DNA from: Chionoecetes opilio | Lineage: Eukaryota; Arthropoda; Malacostraca; Decapoda; Majidae | Length of the DNA stretch: 64,000 nt | Assembly: GCA_016584305.1 (NCBI GenBank) | Contig: JACEEZ010006452.1 | Span: 24,280-88,279, forward strand | Direction of reading: 5' to 3' | Shown here: positions 20,144 to 32,350 of the stretch, in pieces | Layout: every line of letters starts with the position of its first letter | Numbering within the stretch: the stretch's first letter is position 1 | Notes under the pieces: model-generated | Database searches by the model: none | Told to the model about the DNA's origin: nothing | Seen by the model: the letters and a program-made list of their open reading frames with translations, nothing else | Translations under genes and position numbers: made by a program

Positions 20144-20933
20144 CAGTCAAACCTCGATATAACGGACTAAAGGGGAGGAGTTAAAGCCGATTGTCTGTTA
20201 TAGCGAGGGTATTTTCCCAAGGGTGGAAAAATATATGAAAAAAACGGAAACATTGTGAAATAAATGAGAAATAATCACAAACACAACCAGACTGTGTAGC
20301 TATGTTGGGAGGTAAACAGTGACTGGCACTACATGCTGAATTTGGTCCGCTCCTACACGTGAAATAAATGAGAAATAATCACAAACACAACCAGACCGTG
20401 TAGCTAGTCAAGCTCAAGCTCTAGTGAAAGTTAAACAAATTACTACGAGCCAGATTCAGCCGTGGCTTCCAAAGATATTGCTTATTATCATGACTAATGC
20501 TCATTATTATATATATTATATGGATGTGAAGTGCAGTTCTATACACGTGTCACTATTTAGGTCAGTGTAGCACTGCGTGTCACCTTAGATAAGGGTGATT
20601 TAGGGTGTTGAGGTGACAGGGAGACGTAGCAGCGGCCACGCCATAACACTAATAGTCACTATTTTAAACAATACACACCTTCTACCACTAAATCACTAGC
20701 AACACAGGCTCCTTCCTTATAATATTATATCTTAATATGTGATACATCAAAACTCCTTAAACCCCAAGCATTCCAAAGTAAAATGAGAAAATAATACAAT
20801 TATGTTGAGTTGACAATTCGAGCGGCGATAAGCGGTCTAATCTGGAAAAAAAAAAAAAAAAAAAGTCACGCAAATGGAGTCCGTTATATCCGAAGTCCAT
20901 TACATCGAGGTCCGTTATATCGAGGTTTGACTG
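20144..20933. mobile_element. Tigger-like F3 MITE
   Basis: The TIR CAGTCAAACCTCGATATAAC is perfect over 24 bp, with TA on both sides. It is 790 bp long with no coding content. It contains two copies of 'gagaaataatcacaaacac'. Confidence 0.9.
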
Positions 20934-20937
20934 TATA

Positions 20938-22413
20938 CCGTATTTGCCGGCACATAAGACGCACCTCTGCATAAAACGCACCCGTATTTTACATAAATGT
21001 TTTGAGAAAAAAATGTATTAGTGTTTTGAGGACATACGTATTTACTTTTCGTAAATTTATTAAAAGCTATTATAAAAAAGGTTTTGTAAGGGAAAACAAA
21101 CGATTTTGAGCACGTACCCAAATACAATATTCACAGTGCAGTGAATGTGAATGAAAAATTATACTAGTTAAAATGTAAAGAGAATGTGTAGGGTAACCAA
21201 AATCGGTCATCATTTATTGCAGGATGCTCCACGAATTGATACTCTAATATTATCTACCTATGACATTTAGCTTAGATTTAATGTTGTAAGTATTCCTTTG
21301 TTGATTTTCCGCTATGTGTTTAGACTTTGTGTAAAATTTGCAGTAAAGATAATGGTATTATTTCAGTAGTGGGCTTTCAAAAGTCTTAGGATTCTTACCT
21401 CCATTATCGTGTATCTTTCTTCATTCTGTGTAATTTGAGCCCCATTTCCCATGGCGCAATCGAATATTAATGGCATTGGCAGTGTGAAGCTTAGCAATGT
21501 TTGCGGGGCGGCCTGGAGGGGCAGAGCGGGCACCCCCCTCCCCCCCACATATGTAAACAAACATTGATTTCCGACAAAAACGAGCCAGATTTATTCAAAA
21601 CACACCAAAACTATTCAGGAAAACTAAGTTTTTGCTTTGAAATCGGTGGTTGCCCAATAACAAAAAATTGCCAAAATATTACAGTGTAAGGTAACCATCT
21701 CTACTTTTTTGTGATTGTTGAAGGGCACCGATGTCGGGATCGAAGGTAATCGACATGGTTGACATCTGTGAATCTATCAAAGTCGCGAGGGTTGATTAGT
21801 CTTCCTCAGGAAGGTACAGGTGAGGGCATGATGGTATGGTGTGATTCGGCCTTGAGGCGGATGAAGTTTTGGCGCCGTGATGGGTCTTGGTCTTGGTGTG
21901 ATAAGTGGAAGGCAATTCCGTCCCGTCTACAGGTACCGTTGCAGCCTTTTTACTAGCACTCTTTCCAGTTACAGTTTACAATTTCCTTATCCATAGAGAT
22001 ACAGGGGTGAGGATTGAGGGATCGAGGTGGTATAAAGGCCTACCCTGTCTCCCATCCATTTACAGTGGAGAGCGGCAACGGGACTTCGGGAGGGGGGTGA
22101 TGTTTACATATGATGGCCATCTTGGCAGCAGAAACCGCCACCTTGTTGCCCCACCTCTTGTTTTCTCTTAAACTCCAACTTTTTCTTGGTATTATGCATT
22201 ACTGTTGATATTATTAGGAACACAGTTACAAATTTGTGTTCAGTGGTCTACTGCTCAACACAGATTACTTAAGACCCCCTTAGTAATACACCACCGGCCA
22301 TTCTGCATTCTCTGCCCTACCTCTCATTAGTAATATGGCCGCATTAGACGCAGGGGGAATTTTGTATTCTCTTTCTTGGAAAAAAACTGCGTCTTATGCG
22401 CCGGCAAATATGG
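20938..22413. mobile_element. Tigger-like F5 element, copy a
   Basis: The left end CCGTATTTGCCGGCACATAA and the reverse complement of the right end (CCATATTTGCCGGCGCATAA) are flanked by TA. It starts directly at the right end of F3 (ctg-TA-TA-ccg). 1476 bp, no transposase domain recognised. Copy b, opposite in orientation, is at 42459-44793. Confidence 0.85.
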
Positions 22414-22699
22414 TATATATATATTATATCACTTAAATCATGAATATTACAAAATTTTAAGAATTCAGAGTCGGAAAAAAAAATACTGCTACTGCTACAC
22501 AATATTAAGTGCTTAGATTTAAAAAAATATATATTATTACACTTATATCATATATTACAATAATTTATCAGCATGATCCTCAAGATTGCTAATATAATGA
22601 CCTGGAGCATAGACCACTGTATACCTGGACTGTTCATGCGACAATATTTTGAATTGCGGGGCTGCATAGGGGCCTGCGGCCCGCCGACAAAGAGATATA

Positions 22700-22769
22700 C
22701 AGGAGAACCTCATTTAACCGGCATTTAAAACAACGGCAGCCTCAAAACAACGGCACTAATCGACCCAGG

Positions 22770-22803
<34 letters not shown>

Positions 22804-23295
22804 CTCCGGGCCTCCAGCAGGGAGGACCACGGGCTAGCTTGAGCCCGTCAGAGAGATCCTGTGAAAAAAGAGAGGAGAGTGTTCGTGGTGGTGGCATGCG
22901 ACACGAGGACTGGCTTGTCCATCCTGTCGAGGAGTGCGGGGTAGAAAAGGAGTCCTGCACTCAGCAGGATAACCCAGGCAGTAATTAGGTATCATTATTT
23001 CAAAAACTGAGAAAATCTGCAGAAATTTAGTTCAAATTTGGTGGGGTACGCAGGGTTGGCAACCCTTTCATCCCTTTCACTGGTAAACTCTGGAACTCTC
23101 TTCCTGTTTCTATTTTTCCACTTTCCTATGACTTAAATCTTTTCAAAAGAAGAGTAACAAGACACCTCCCGAACTAAATTGGCTCACCCCTCTTTTTTAT
23201 TTTATTCTCTTACTGTCTTCTTTATAGGGACTGGCAACTAAGCGGGCTTTGTGTTACCCATTTTTGTTGTGCCCTTGGCCAGTCCCTTTGATGTA

Positions 23296-23335
<40 letters not shown>

Positions 23336-23438
23336 ATTTTGGGACGATTCCATAAGAGTAACTCTCAAAACAACGGCAAAATGAGTTATCCGGCATGCGC
23401 TCCCCCCCCGAGGGTGCCGGATAAACGAGGTTCTCCTG
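22700..23438. mobile_element. Tigger-like F11 element
   Basis: The TIRs CAGGAGAACCTCATTTAACC and (reverse complement of the right end) CAGGAGAACCTCGTTTATCC are flanked by TA. A 29-base T-run lies at 22771-22803, and a LINE 3' end with poly-A is inserted inside. Confidence 0.85.
23050..23335 (+). mobile_element. LINE 3' end with poly-A tail
   Basis: The plus strand reads roughly SFHPFHW...LWNSLPVSIFPLSYD and LFKRRVTRHLP, the typical C-terminal tail of a LINE polyprotein. A 3' UTR and about 35 A follow. Two related 3' ends are at 33055-33520 (minus) and 48020-48440 (plus). It is dead on arrival (5' truncated). Confidence 0.7.
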
Positions 23439-23489
23439 TAGTGGTCTATGGACTATCATATAGACTGGTTTATCAGTATATATGATATA

Positions 23490-23806
23490 CTGTAATCTTC
23501 GTAAATGTTTGTTCTATAATATTATCAAATAAAAAACAGTAAAACACGCTAAAGAAATGCCATTACGAGACTATGAAGAAATATGCATGAACTTAATATT
23601 CACTTAACTCTTCGCCATTTAAAACTTTGCAAGACAACTTTTATCATGAAGGGTATCAATAGAAGCGCAATTTTATTAGCTTTCCATTGCTATATTTCGT
23701 TATCTGATAAATTAATTAGAACCATGCATAAATTAGCGTTAAATAAATAAATAAAATCATCAATCGGGTAATTTTCCCGATTGATGATGTTATTTATTTA
23801 CTTATA
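23490..23806. repeat. Dispersed repeat ending in a conserved palindrome
   Basis: It matches the reverse complement of 33560-33890. The final 60 bases (23741-23800) form a palindrome around ATCGGGTAATTTTCCCGAT with flanking AAATAAATAA/TTATTTATTT arms. The class is unknown. Confidence 0.75.
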
Positions 23807-23808
23807 TA

Positions 23809-24648
23809 CACACAAACCTCGATTTCCCGGACCTCAATTTCCCGGATATCGGAATTTGCCGGACAAAATCCGAGGTCCGGGGATCTGTCAGTCCCTCAGA
23901 CAATTTTTTTTTTTTTTTTTTTTTCTCCGGATATCGGATTTGCCGGACAAAATCCGAGGTCCGGGGATATGTCAGTCCCTCAGACAATTTTTTTTTTTTT
24001 TTTTTTTTTTTTACGTTGAAATGCCTGGTCGTGTTCGTAAATTGAAAAAGTTGTCCGGGGGTCCGAGTGTCTCCTGGTCAGTGTCCGCGCCTCCCGCCAG
24101 GTGGCAGCATGCTCAGCGGTCGTATTGTGTACAGTTGGGCACACGACACTCACGGTTCACCTGCACAGCCTCCGTCAGTCCCCTGACTCCCACTGCCCCT
24201 GGTGCAGGAACAACTCTGAGACTATTGAACACTTTCTGCTGCCTCCCGCCAGGTGGCAGCATCCTCAGCGGTCGTATTGTTTACATTTGGGCACACGACA
24301 CTCACGGTTCACCTGCACCGCCTCCGTTAGTCCCCTGACCCCCACTGCCCCTGGTGCAGGAACGTCTCTTGAGAATATTGAACACTTTCTGCTGCCTCCC
24401 GCCAGGTGGCAGCATGCTCAGCGGATGTAAAAGTCCAAGGCGGGGTAGTTGATATTGGCAGTTGCCGGACAGTAAATACTAGAGTAGGATAAACATCCGG
24501 GGGTGGGTAATGGCATCGGACTTTTTTTTTTTTTTTTTTTTTTAATTTTTTTATAGAGGATAATTCCTGGACTGTTGCGATTCCCGGACATTTGCGGTTC
24601 CCGGACCAGTGCCCCCCCCTATTAGTCCGGGAAAACGAGGTTTGTGTG
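23809..24648. mobile_element. Tigger-like F2 element, copy b
   Basis: The TIR CACACAAACCTCGATTTCCC / right end GAGGTTTGTGTG is flanked by TA. Relative to copy a it is inverted. It has a duplicated left end (two 'cggatttgccggacaaaatc' blocks, each followed by a T-run) and the same LINE-derived minisatellite. Confidence 0.85.
24080..24430 (+). repeat. LINE-derived minisatellite, about 153 bp unit
   Basis: 'cctcccgccaggtggcagc' recurs at about 24090, 24242 and 24395. Fragments of HCPWCRN and ETIEHFLLPPA are encoded in shifting frames. It is the reverse orientation of 9366-9690, with the same number of units. Confidence 0.75.
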
Positions 24649-24650
24649 TA

Positions 24651-24772
24651 TTTCGTTTTCTGATAAATGAATTAGCACCATGTATAAATTAGCGTTGACT
24701 AAATAAATAACCTCATCGATCGGGAAAATTACCCGATTGATGATTTTATTTATTTAGTTAAAATTGGAATTT
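24651..24772. repeat. Second copy of the palindromic repeat
   Basis: Position 24651 resumes the repeat seen at 23692-23806 ('ttctgataaatgaattag' and so on) and repeats the palindrome around ATCGGGAAAATTACCCGAT. So two tandem units of about 115 bp were parted by insertion of F2 copy b. Confidence 0.7.
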
Positions 24773-25280
24773 GCGGACATATTTGCGTTTGCTTTACACT
24801 TCCGCACATCCGCAAACTAATTCTTACTTCCGCAATGTGGATTAAGTTGTGGTTTGTGGAAGTGCCCACCTCTCTCTCTCTCTCTCTCTCTGTTCAATCA
24901 TCCTACAGTCCCTTACCTCCTTTGAAAGGAGAGTAGTATTATCATATGTATTGAAAGTGGTATTAAAATGTGCACAGAGAAATAAAATATTATTGTAAAA
25001 AAAAGAAAAGAAATGCAGATGATGGACTCTGAGGAAGGTGATGTCATCTTTGAGGCGAAGATTAAGGAATTATTGTGGTACTGCTGTGGTAAAACACTGA
25101 AAGATGCATGGTACTGATGGACACTGATGCTGGTAAATGTAGCATGAAGGACATTTTTGCATTATTCATGAATGATATGAAGCCTAGCACAATGCCAAGA
25201 TGTGAAAAAAGTGCCAAGTTAGTAAAGGTTATGGTGTTGAAGAGCCTTGTAGTATTCTAGTGGTGGTATCATTTTTTTTT
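24773..25280. other. No gene seen; (CT)n at 24872-24893
   Basis: AT-rich sequence with a CT microsatellite and an A-rich run at 24997-25012. Nothing else is recognised. Confidence 0.5.
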
Positions 25281-25418
25281 CACACACTCTAATTTGAACT
25301 AATTGGGGGGAGACCTGGGTCGAATTAGCCGAAAGTCTGAATTATCCGATGGTTACCTCTATCCCCTCCACACAATAAGAACTCACTAAAACATGCTAAA
25401 ACAGCACAGATTGTAGTA

Positions 25419-26008
25419 CAGTAAAAGCCTTATAACTCGGCACGATAGTGGCTCAAAAAAAGAAAAAAAAAGATACAGTACTGTAAAAGCATAAAAACTA
25501 CACTTATCAATGAACGGGTAGCAGCAGGCATGTAATCCAAGGAGAGGGGAGCCTTGTTGTAACATGTAGAAGATGTTAGGGGGACTCAGTCCCATTTTAA
25601 CACTGGTATCACTTTAATAACTTTATAATCACAACTCTGTACTGTATTGTATCGAGTGTACTGTACCTGTACAACCTAATTTTACATCACTTGAGCACTT
25701 AATTACTGCAACACTATGCCCTGTCCATTAACTCTACCTTCGACTGCGAGTGCATGGGAGGACACAGGGGGGCGGCATGAGCCTCTAATCACAGGCGTCC
25801 AATCCTGCCTGCGCCACCACGGGCGAGGGCCAACCATCACAGCCCTCAAGTGAGCCTCCAGGGCCTACCATCCCACCCATGGAGCTCACTGCCTACATTG
25901 CTATAGGCATAGGTGTTAAAAAAAAAAAAAAAAAAAAAACCTAGTCTTTGCCATGCCGAGTTATATCAAATTCCGAGTTATACAGTGCCGAGTTATAAGG
26001 CTTTTACT
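25419..26008. mobile_element. Tigger-like F1 element, copy b
   Basis: The TIR CAGTAAAAGCCTTATAACTC at both ends is flanked by TA. 590 bp, lacking the transposase piece of copy a but keeping the SINE in the same place and orientation. Confidence 0.85.
25716..25941 (+). mobile_element. 5'-truncated tRNA-SINE inside F1b
   Basis: It starts within the SINE body (ccctgtccattaactctacc) and ends in about 20 A. The tRNA head is missing, with the deletion running into the left side of F1b. Confidence 0.85.
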
Positions 26009-26464
26009 GTACTTGTACTCACCAAAACATGTCTGATACTGAAGTCTTGAAGTGCAGTACTACTGTACACTGAGCACTCAGGCGTCACTGATAGCGTCTT
26101 CAGGCAAGGGCTGCGTTCAGTAATGCAAAGTGAATGAGTGCACAGGGAGGCACACAGTGACGTCAGTATACAGTAAGCCTAGCGCAAGCCCCTGCACTAC
26201 AGCCCTGGGAGGTGGATCGCCACTGAGTTGCCTGCTCACGCCACAATAAGGGCATGTAAACAAAGGGTAAAGAAAGACTCTCCTCTTCTTGCCAACCTTA
26301 ATACTTCATTTGCTGCTGCTATAACTGCTCCTGCATCAAATACAAATATAATATATAATAAATATAATAATAAAAAAATAAAAATAGATAGGGTCATCAA
26401 CAAGTTATTCTGCAACAATAAGAATAGCCACAGAGATAAATTTCGACAGCTGCTATCTTGGTAG

Positions 26465-27512
26465 TGTAACGAGGGAAAATGGGTTAAAACTTTTGACTCA
26501 TGCTTGACGAAGAGTTACGTTGAGTGGGAGGAGGTAAAGTAATATATAAATGTCGAGTAATGAAATGCGTAATTTTCCTCCACTCCTCAGTTCTGAATCA
26601 CTATATAAAAATGTATTTTGATATATTTTGTACCGACGGTAGCTGGTGACGTCAGCGGACCAGGCAGGGAGGAAGGTAGCTCGCCATATTAGATGTCATT
26701 GCTTCCACGTGTCAGTTGGGGTAAGACGTGCGGGGAGGTGTGGTTTTCAACCCTGGATAAGGTACGTGCAGGGAAAATGTGTTGGTAGGGATGTAGATGA
26801 GATTAATTAATTATCTGTGATAACATGAAAGCTAATGAAAGGTGTTATTCATAGGGTTCAAGGTAGCAGTGGAGAGACGGCTGGATGAGCGGCTGGATAA
26901 GCAGTGGGGGAACAGCTGTGAACGCCTGTGTTTGAACACCAGGATACAGCTAAGGATTAGTCTCATAGCTGGAGTGTGTGGGCATTGATACTTGACTCAG
27001 AGAATCAGTGTGACGGGAAGAGTTACACAGAGAACCAGTGACGGGAACTTTACTCAATGATTTAGGTTAAGAAGGAGTGATAGGATTACGTTTGTGAGCA
27101 CGAGCTGAGAGTCGCGTCGTGTCGATGCTATTTGCATTTAGTATATATTTAAATTGAGAGATAAGATTAATACACTAGGTTAAGAAGGAGTTATAGGATT
27201 ACGTTTGTGAGCACGAGCTGAGGGTCGCGCCGTGTCGATGTTGTTAGAATTAAGTATGAATTTAAGTTAAGACATAAGTTAATGATTTAGGTTAAGAAGG
27301 AGTTGGGAAGTAATTACTGGTGAATCAGTAAAGTGCCAATATATTAAGGTTCTGATAACGCATTATTCAGACCCATTAGTACTGACATATTTTCTTAATC
27401 TTATAATTTTTTTTTCCCACTTGTTGTGGGTGGTGGCAGCGTAATAGCCAGGATTGTGAAGCCCTCTTGAATTAACGTCAAAGTAATAAACCTATAAAGT
27501 GGGGGCGCTACA
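26465..27512 (+). mobile_element. Solo LTR, 1048 bp
   Basis: It starts TGTAACG and ends CGCTACA (short inverted ends TGTA/TACA) and is flanked by GTAG at 26461-26464 and 27513-27516, a 4 bp target duplication. AATAAA lies at 27485-27490, close to the 3' end. The interior holds a tandem pair of about 120 bp ('gattacgtttgtgagcacg' at about 27084 and 27196) and three 'ttaggttaagaaggagt' words. No internal retroelement coding region is present, so it arose by LTR-LTR recombination. Orientation is inferred from the AATAAA. Confidence 0.85.
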
Positions 27513-27862
27513 GTAGCAATGTGTATTGTGAAGCGTTCAGTATCGTTCAGTAGGGAGAGTGCAAGGTGGGGGGGAGAGTGATCGTTACTGAATGCTACAG
27601 TGGTGTCACTCTGGGGATATGTAAGGTAAGGTCTTCAGTGGTTGAGGTCCTTAATGTGTTGGAGGCGATGTGGAGGCTGGCTGACGAAGTGGAAGATAAT
27701 AATAATAAATATAATAAATAGTACGCTGCAGAAAACTCCGACAATTCAAACAATATGCGGACAATTCAACCTTCAGTTCGTATTATGGAAAGTTATTGAA
27801 AAACTTGAACTGGGCCTGAAACAGGTCGAAGTATCGAAGTTTGAATTAGAGAGGGTTTACTG

Positions 27863-28250
27863 TACTGTTCTTTTGAAAGTTGATCTATTTCAGTAACATT
27901 AATGACCCTGTTATTGTTGTCTACTTTTGTTGGTTGTGTGGCTATTGTGATTTTGAAAGATGTTTGATTTTATTCATGCATTATGTGATGTCACAGCAGA
28001 TCATGCCAGCAACACAAGGGATTCATTGTTGCATATTGTTCCTTTGAAACACTATTTTCGTCACGGTAAAAGATCATTGTTTCCTAAACTACAAACTTTG
28101 TCTGTCTTTGTTTTAAGTATTCCTTTCCTTAAAACTTCCCATTGTTGTCTTGTGCCACCACATCATCATTAATGGTCACACCTTCCTTCATGGGGCATGC
28201 AATCAGAATTCTCCATTTGGGTTAGTGTCTCAGGAACTCTGTCCTTTCAG
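27863..28250. other. Upstream flank or 5' intron of the ANKS3-like gene
   Basis: No element is recognised. The sequence ends with a polypyrimidine-AG acceptor at 28241-28250 (gtcctttcag), so the first coding exon is probably preceded by a non-coding exon outside the recognised sequence. Confidence 0.5.
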
Positions 28251-28265
28251 AAGTGAATGTTAGAG

Positions 28266-28423
28266 ATGGCAGAGTTGGAGGAGCCCTGGATGCAGCACAG
28301 TTACTATGACGACCCCGAGGCAGTGTGGCTGGGGCAGAAGTCCAGCCTAAATCCCTTACCTCTAGACATCTTCACTGCCACCAGCATTGGCTGTTGCCAG
28401 CGGGTGAAGGACATCATCACAGG
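28266..28423 (+). CDS. ANKS3-like protein, first coding exon
   Basis: ATG 28266 opens MAELEEPWMQHSYYDDPEAV. The exon ends PLDIFTATSIGCCQRVKDII-T-G, where PLDIFTATSIG corresponds to the start of the first ankyrin repeat in ANKS3 (ankyrin repeat and SAM domain protein 3). The acceptor lies at 28250. The donor is GG|GTTAGT at 28424, leaving phase 2; the next exon begins with A and completes a Gly codon, so the two exons join in frame. ANKS3 works at cilia with other ANKS/NPHP proteins (knowledge of the family). Only the N-terminal ankyrin part is in this window. Confidence 0.8.
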
Positions 28424-28671
28424 GTTAGTTGCTGAATGTCTGTCGTGCATGCCCCTTGTGTTAGAGGGAATTCACGTGATGTGTGCTCTGGTATTGTAAG
28501 AGTGATGAGTGTACAAGAGTTTGTGTATATAGAAAGAATTTTGGACTTTCCTGAACTAGACAATTATCTGCCAGACAACTTGAAAAATATGCACAAGAAA
28601 AATATGAGTTCAAAGTGAGCAAAAGAAGGCACATTAACTGGTGCATGGGGGAGTATATCATACACCTGAAT

Positions 28672-29031
28672 GGGGAGGCAGTAGCAGAGTGGTTAGCGTC
28701 ATCGGGTGGCGTTCTCGAAGACCCGAGTTCGATCCCGAGTGAGACCCATAAATCCACTTGAAATATTTCTGCACCGTCGAGTGGCCTAAGAACACCCACA
28801 TGCCCTGCCCATTAACTCTACCTTCGATTGCGAGTGCATCAGAGGACACAGGGGGGCGGCATGAGCCTCTAATCACAGGCATCACTATGAAAATCCTGCC
28901 TGCGCCACCACAGGCGAGGGCCAACCATCACAGCCCTCAAGTGAACCTCCAGGCCCTACCATCCCACCCCTGGTGTCACTGCCTACAGGTGCTATAGGCC
29001 AAGATGGAAAAAAAAAAAAAAAAAAAAAAAA
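28672..29031 (+). mobile_element. tRNA-derived SINE in the ANKS3-like intron
   Basis: Complete head and tail: A box TAGCAGAGTGGTTAGCG (28682-28698), B box GAGTTCGATCCC (28725-28736), and about 26 A at the end. It is the cleanest SINE copy in the window. An F4-like terminus (tactgtattttaagaacttg) follows at about 29035. Confidence 0.9.
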
Positions 29032-29489
29032 ACTACTGTATTTTAAGAACTTGTAAGATCTTGGAGGCTGCCTGCATCTTAGTATCACATGAATGATTTA
29101 AAGAAAATATAGTTGAATCAGTAATGAATAGCTACTGTTATGTAATGACTCGGTTTTAGAAGGGAATATTGCTACCACCTCACATTCACTTCTTTACCTC
29201 CATCATCTATATGACTGTTTTATGATGGTGGAAAATAGGTCTCCTTTTTATTTTTAACTGCCGCGACCACCTCTGTTACCTAACCCTTGCGAATGTTAAG
29301 GTTCAACATCTTTCTTTTATACAATTTTTTTATACAGCGTCAATTCCCCCCATCCATGTTTAATAAACTAGTGATTTCTGCCAGAAATGGTGCACCAGGG
29401 GCAGTGAGGGTCAGGGGACAAGACAGAAAGACACACAAACACAGGGGACACACTATAAAGAAATAAAAAAGCTATAAAGATTGTTAAAC

Positions 29490-30290
29490 ACTACAAAATG
29501 ACATGAACAAGATCTACGAATGGAGCAGAAGGTGGGAAATGGAATTTAATATGAATAAGTCATGTGTTGGAAATTGGAAAAAGCAAAAAGATATAAATGG
29601 CCATTTAATATGGGAAATGAAGTAATTACAAAGGTTCAGGAAGAAAAGGACCTGGGAGTGATAATGCAGAATAACCTACAACCAGAAAACATATAAATAA
29701 AATATTTTGAGATACATCCAGGATGTTAAAGAATATTAGAGTGGCATTTCATTACATGGACACAAATATGATGAGAAAGATAATTACTACAATGATCCGA
29801 CCAAAAATGGAATATGGTGCCATTGTAGGTCTCCATATAAAAAGAAGCATGTGAAAAAGTTGGAGAGGATACAGAGAATGGCAACAAAGATGGTACCAGA
29901 GTGAGAAGAACTTTCTTATGAGGAAAGGTTGAAGGAAATAAAGTTACCAACACTTGAGCAGAGAAGAGAAAGAGGAGACTTAATAAAAAAATTTAAGCTG
30001 ATAACTACGATGGAAGAAACAGACAATGAGAGACTACTGACTCGGAAACAAAGAGAAGGTCGATACACAAGAGGACATACAAAACAACTAGGAAAAGGGA
30101 GATGCCTGAACAACATAAAGAAGTACAGCTTCCCTCATAGAAATGTAGAAGTCTGGAATGGACTAAATGAGGAGGTGACATCAGCACATAATGTGCACCA
30201 ATTGAAAGAAAGACTGGATAAATGTAGATACGGAGACGGAACCACACGAGTGTAGCTCAGGCCCTGTAAAACACAACTAGGTAAACTAGG
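29490..30290 (+). pseudogene. LINE reverse transcriptase C-terminal part
   Basis: In broken frames the plus strand gives YEWSRRWEMEFNM, VQEEKDLGVIMQNN and, in an open 108-residue stretch from 29929, KLPTLEQRRERGDLIKKF, NNIKKYSFPHRNVEVWNGL and DKCRYGDGTTRV, then stop. This is the thumb and C-terminal tail of a non-LTR polymerase. The 3' UTR holds the short repeat 'aactaggtaaactaggtaaat', typical of such 3' ends. It is of the same group as 59225-62130. Confidence 0.8.
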
Positions 30291-30721
30291 TAAATACATG
30301 AGGGCAGGGATATCTGCAGGATTTTTCATATGAGAGGCATAATATTGATATATCTTGATATGGATCTTATAGGTAACAAGGAAAATTTGAAAAGAGTATG
30401 AAAGGGGCAATGTGAATGTCTAATGAATGAGAAGTTAGTAGGGGAAGCAGAAGTGATGAGCAGGTCTGATGGAGGTCTGATGTCTGAGTAGAGGTGCAGG
30501 TATAGATGGACAACTCCAAAGATGTTTAAACATGGAGAGGTAGAATGAATGTTTTGGATATATGACCTTGCATGGAGACAGAGAGGGATGCTAGATGAAT
30601 GCAGGAGGGCCAGTTTTGCATCTTTATATAATATAAAGGAAGAGGTAGCAGGAATGTGTGTAGCAATTGTAGGGGGATCGGCTTGCTTAGTGTGCCAGGA
30701 AAAGTATACAGGAGTGTCTTA

Positions 30722-31211
30722 CTGTAGATAACAGTATAGTCGCCAGCTGCAATAATGTCGCCAGCCGCCAAATATTACGAATTATAGCATCATTACTGCT
30801 GTGTATGTGCCACTGAAGATTATACACAGTAGTTTATATCATGACTATAATCTACCCTGTTTCAGTGTTGTTTCATGCTTTGTAGCTGCAAGTATATACG
30901 GTTTCAGATTTCCATACTAGTTTTTTTTTCGGGCGACGACGACGGCGAGAGGACACTCAGAACATAAACAGTAGATGGCGACTTTAATGTAGCCCGTTAT
31001 CAACGTTGCCACTCGGTTTTATTTTTGTAATTTGTTCATTTATAGCCTTATCATATACTATGACACAGATGAAGACACAAATTGACACAGACTCTCCAGA
31101 TAGCCCCTTCTAACTTTCCTGAAATCATGGATGTAGAAATGTAAGTATTAACGCCACCAGACGTCTGTAAAGCGAAAAGAAACGGCATGGCGACTTTAGT
31201 GTTATCTACGG
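30722..31211. mobile_element. TA-flanked MITE
   Basis: The left end CTGTAGATAACAGTATAGTC and the reverse complement of the right end (CCGTAGATAACACTAAAGTC) form a TIR of about 28 bp. The copy is flanked by TA and lacks coding. A second, degraded copy is at 49098-49565. The interior has 'cgggcgacgacgacggcg'. Confidence 0.8.
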
Positions 31212-31319
31212 TAGTAGAATGTGATGGAAGTAACTGACACGAAGGTTAGGAAGGAACAATGAGGGTTTGGAAAGGGAAAAGGCTGTTTAGATTAGATATT
31301 TGCAGTTGATAATGATACT

Positions 31320-32350
31320 CTTAGTTGAGTAACTTAGGGTAGGGCAAAGAGCTGTAAGCCGCTTTCACGGATCTCGTGAAAGCCAATGATGTGGTTGATA
31401 AGGAAGCTTTGCTGAAGGTATTAAAAGTATACGGTGTGGGTGGGCTTGAATGATAGCCATTGAGGTATTTTGTAGGGAAGAAAGTATATGTGTGTGGGCA
31501 GAGGGGAAACTTAGTGAGAGTTTTGCTGTAGGAGTGGGAGTAAGACATTGGTCTGTGATATCACCATGGTTGTTAAATATTTATTTGCATTGGCCGTATG
31601 AAGAAAATGAAAATCAAAGTGGGATGTTTAGATGCAAAGCTGAGGCTGAATGCATTGGCTTTGTCCTTGGTCCCATATCTTTTTGTAGATGTCACTTTGT
31701 TGCTTGCAGAGCAAAAGGGAGCTCCAGAGGGTGGCGAATACATTTTTTTTTATGCATGTAAGAGAATAAAGGTGAGAATGAATGCTGAGAAAAGCAAGTA
31801 GATGATTTTCGAAAGGAAGGAAGAATATGTGATTGACCTTATTTTTCCATTTGGAGTGAGTGTGCCTGTACTGACAAGTTGTGAGGTATGGTCTGGAGGG
31901 AAGAGAAGGAAATAGTAAAGGAGCTCAAGTATTTGGGTGCAGTACAGTGTTATGTAGACATGAAGATATAGACAAAGAAATAAGAGAGTGAGCTGTAAAA
32001 GGAAGGAGCATCTTTGATTTCTTGCTAGGGTGATGGAAGGGAGTAATGTAGCTATGGAGGTTAAGAGTGGTCAGAAAAATAGTAAACTTTTGCCAACTTT
32101 GACCTATGGATCAGTTATGTGGCTGTGAAACAGGGCACAACAGTCAAGATTGTGCATTGTGGAAATGAGTTACCTGAAAGGGACGTGTGGAGTGATAAGA
32201 TGGGATGCTTGAGCACTGAGAGCGTGTATGAAAGATGTAGCATGGAAGTGTGTGCAGATGGAGTGCTTTAGAGTGGTGGAATAGAGGAAAAGAAGAATTT
32301 TGAGATGGTTTGCCACATTGAAAGGATGAACGGAGAAGAGTTTGTGAAAA
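31320..32350 (+). pseudogene. Decayed RTE-like LINE polymerase
   Basis: Degraded plus-strand frames can be followed: SVISPWLLNIYL, KVGCLDAKLRLNALALSL, PYLFVDVTLLLAEQKG, RMNAEKSK.MIFERKEEYV, LKYLGAVQ, PTLTYGSVMWL and EMSYLKGTCG.IRWD. This order is that of RTE-type LINE polymerases; the FADD motif is degraded to FVDV. Many stops. It lies in the ANKS3-like intron, in the sense direction. Confidence 0.7.

Larger units (their letters stand above)
25281..27862. mobile_element. Tigger-like F9 element hosting three nested insertions
   Basis: The left end has 'ctctaatttgaactaatt'; the right end read inward has CTCTAATTCAAACTTCG after CAGTAAACC. The outermost bases at the left are degraded. Inside lie F1 copy b (25419-26008, itself holding a SINE) and a solo LTR (26465-27512). 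Confidence 0.65.
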
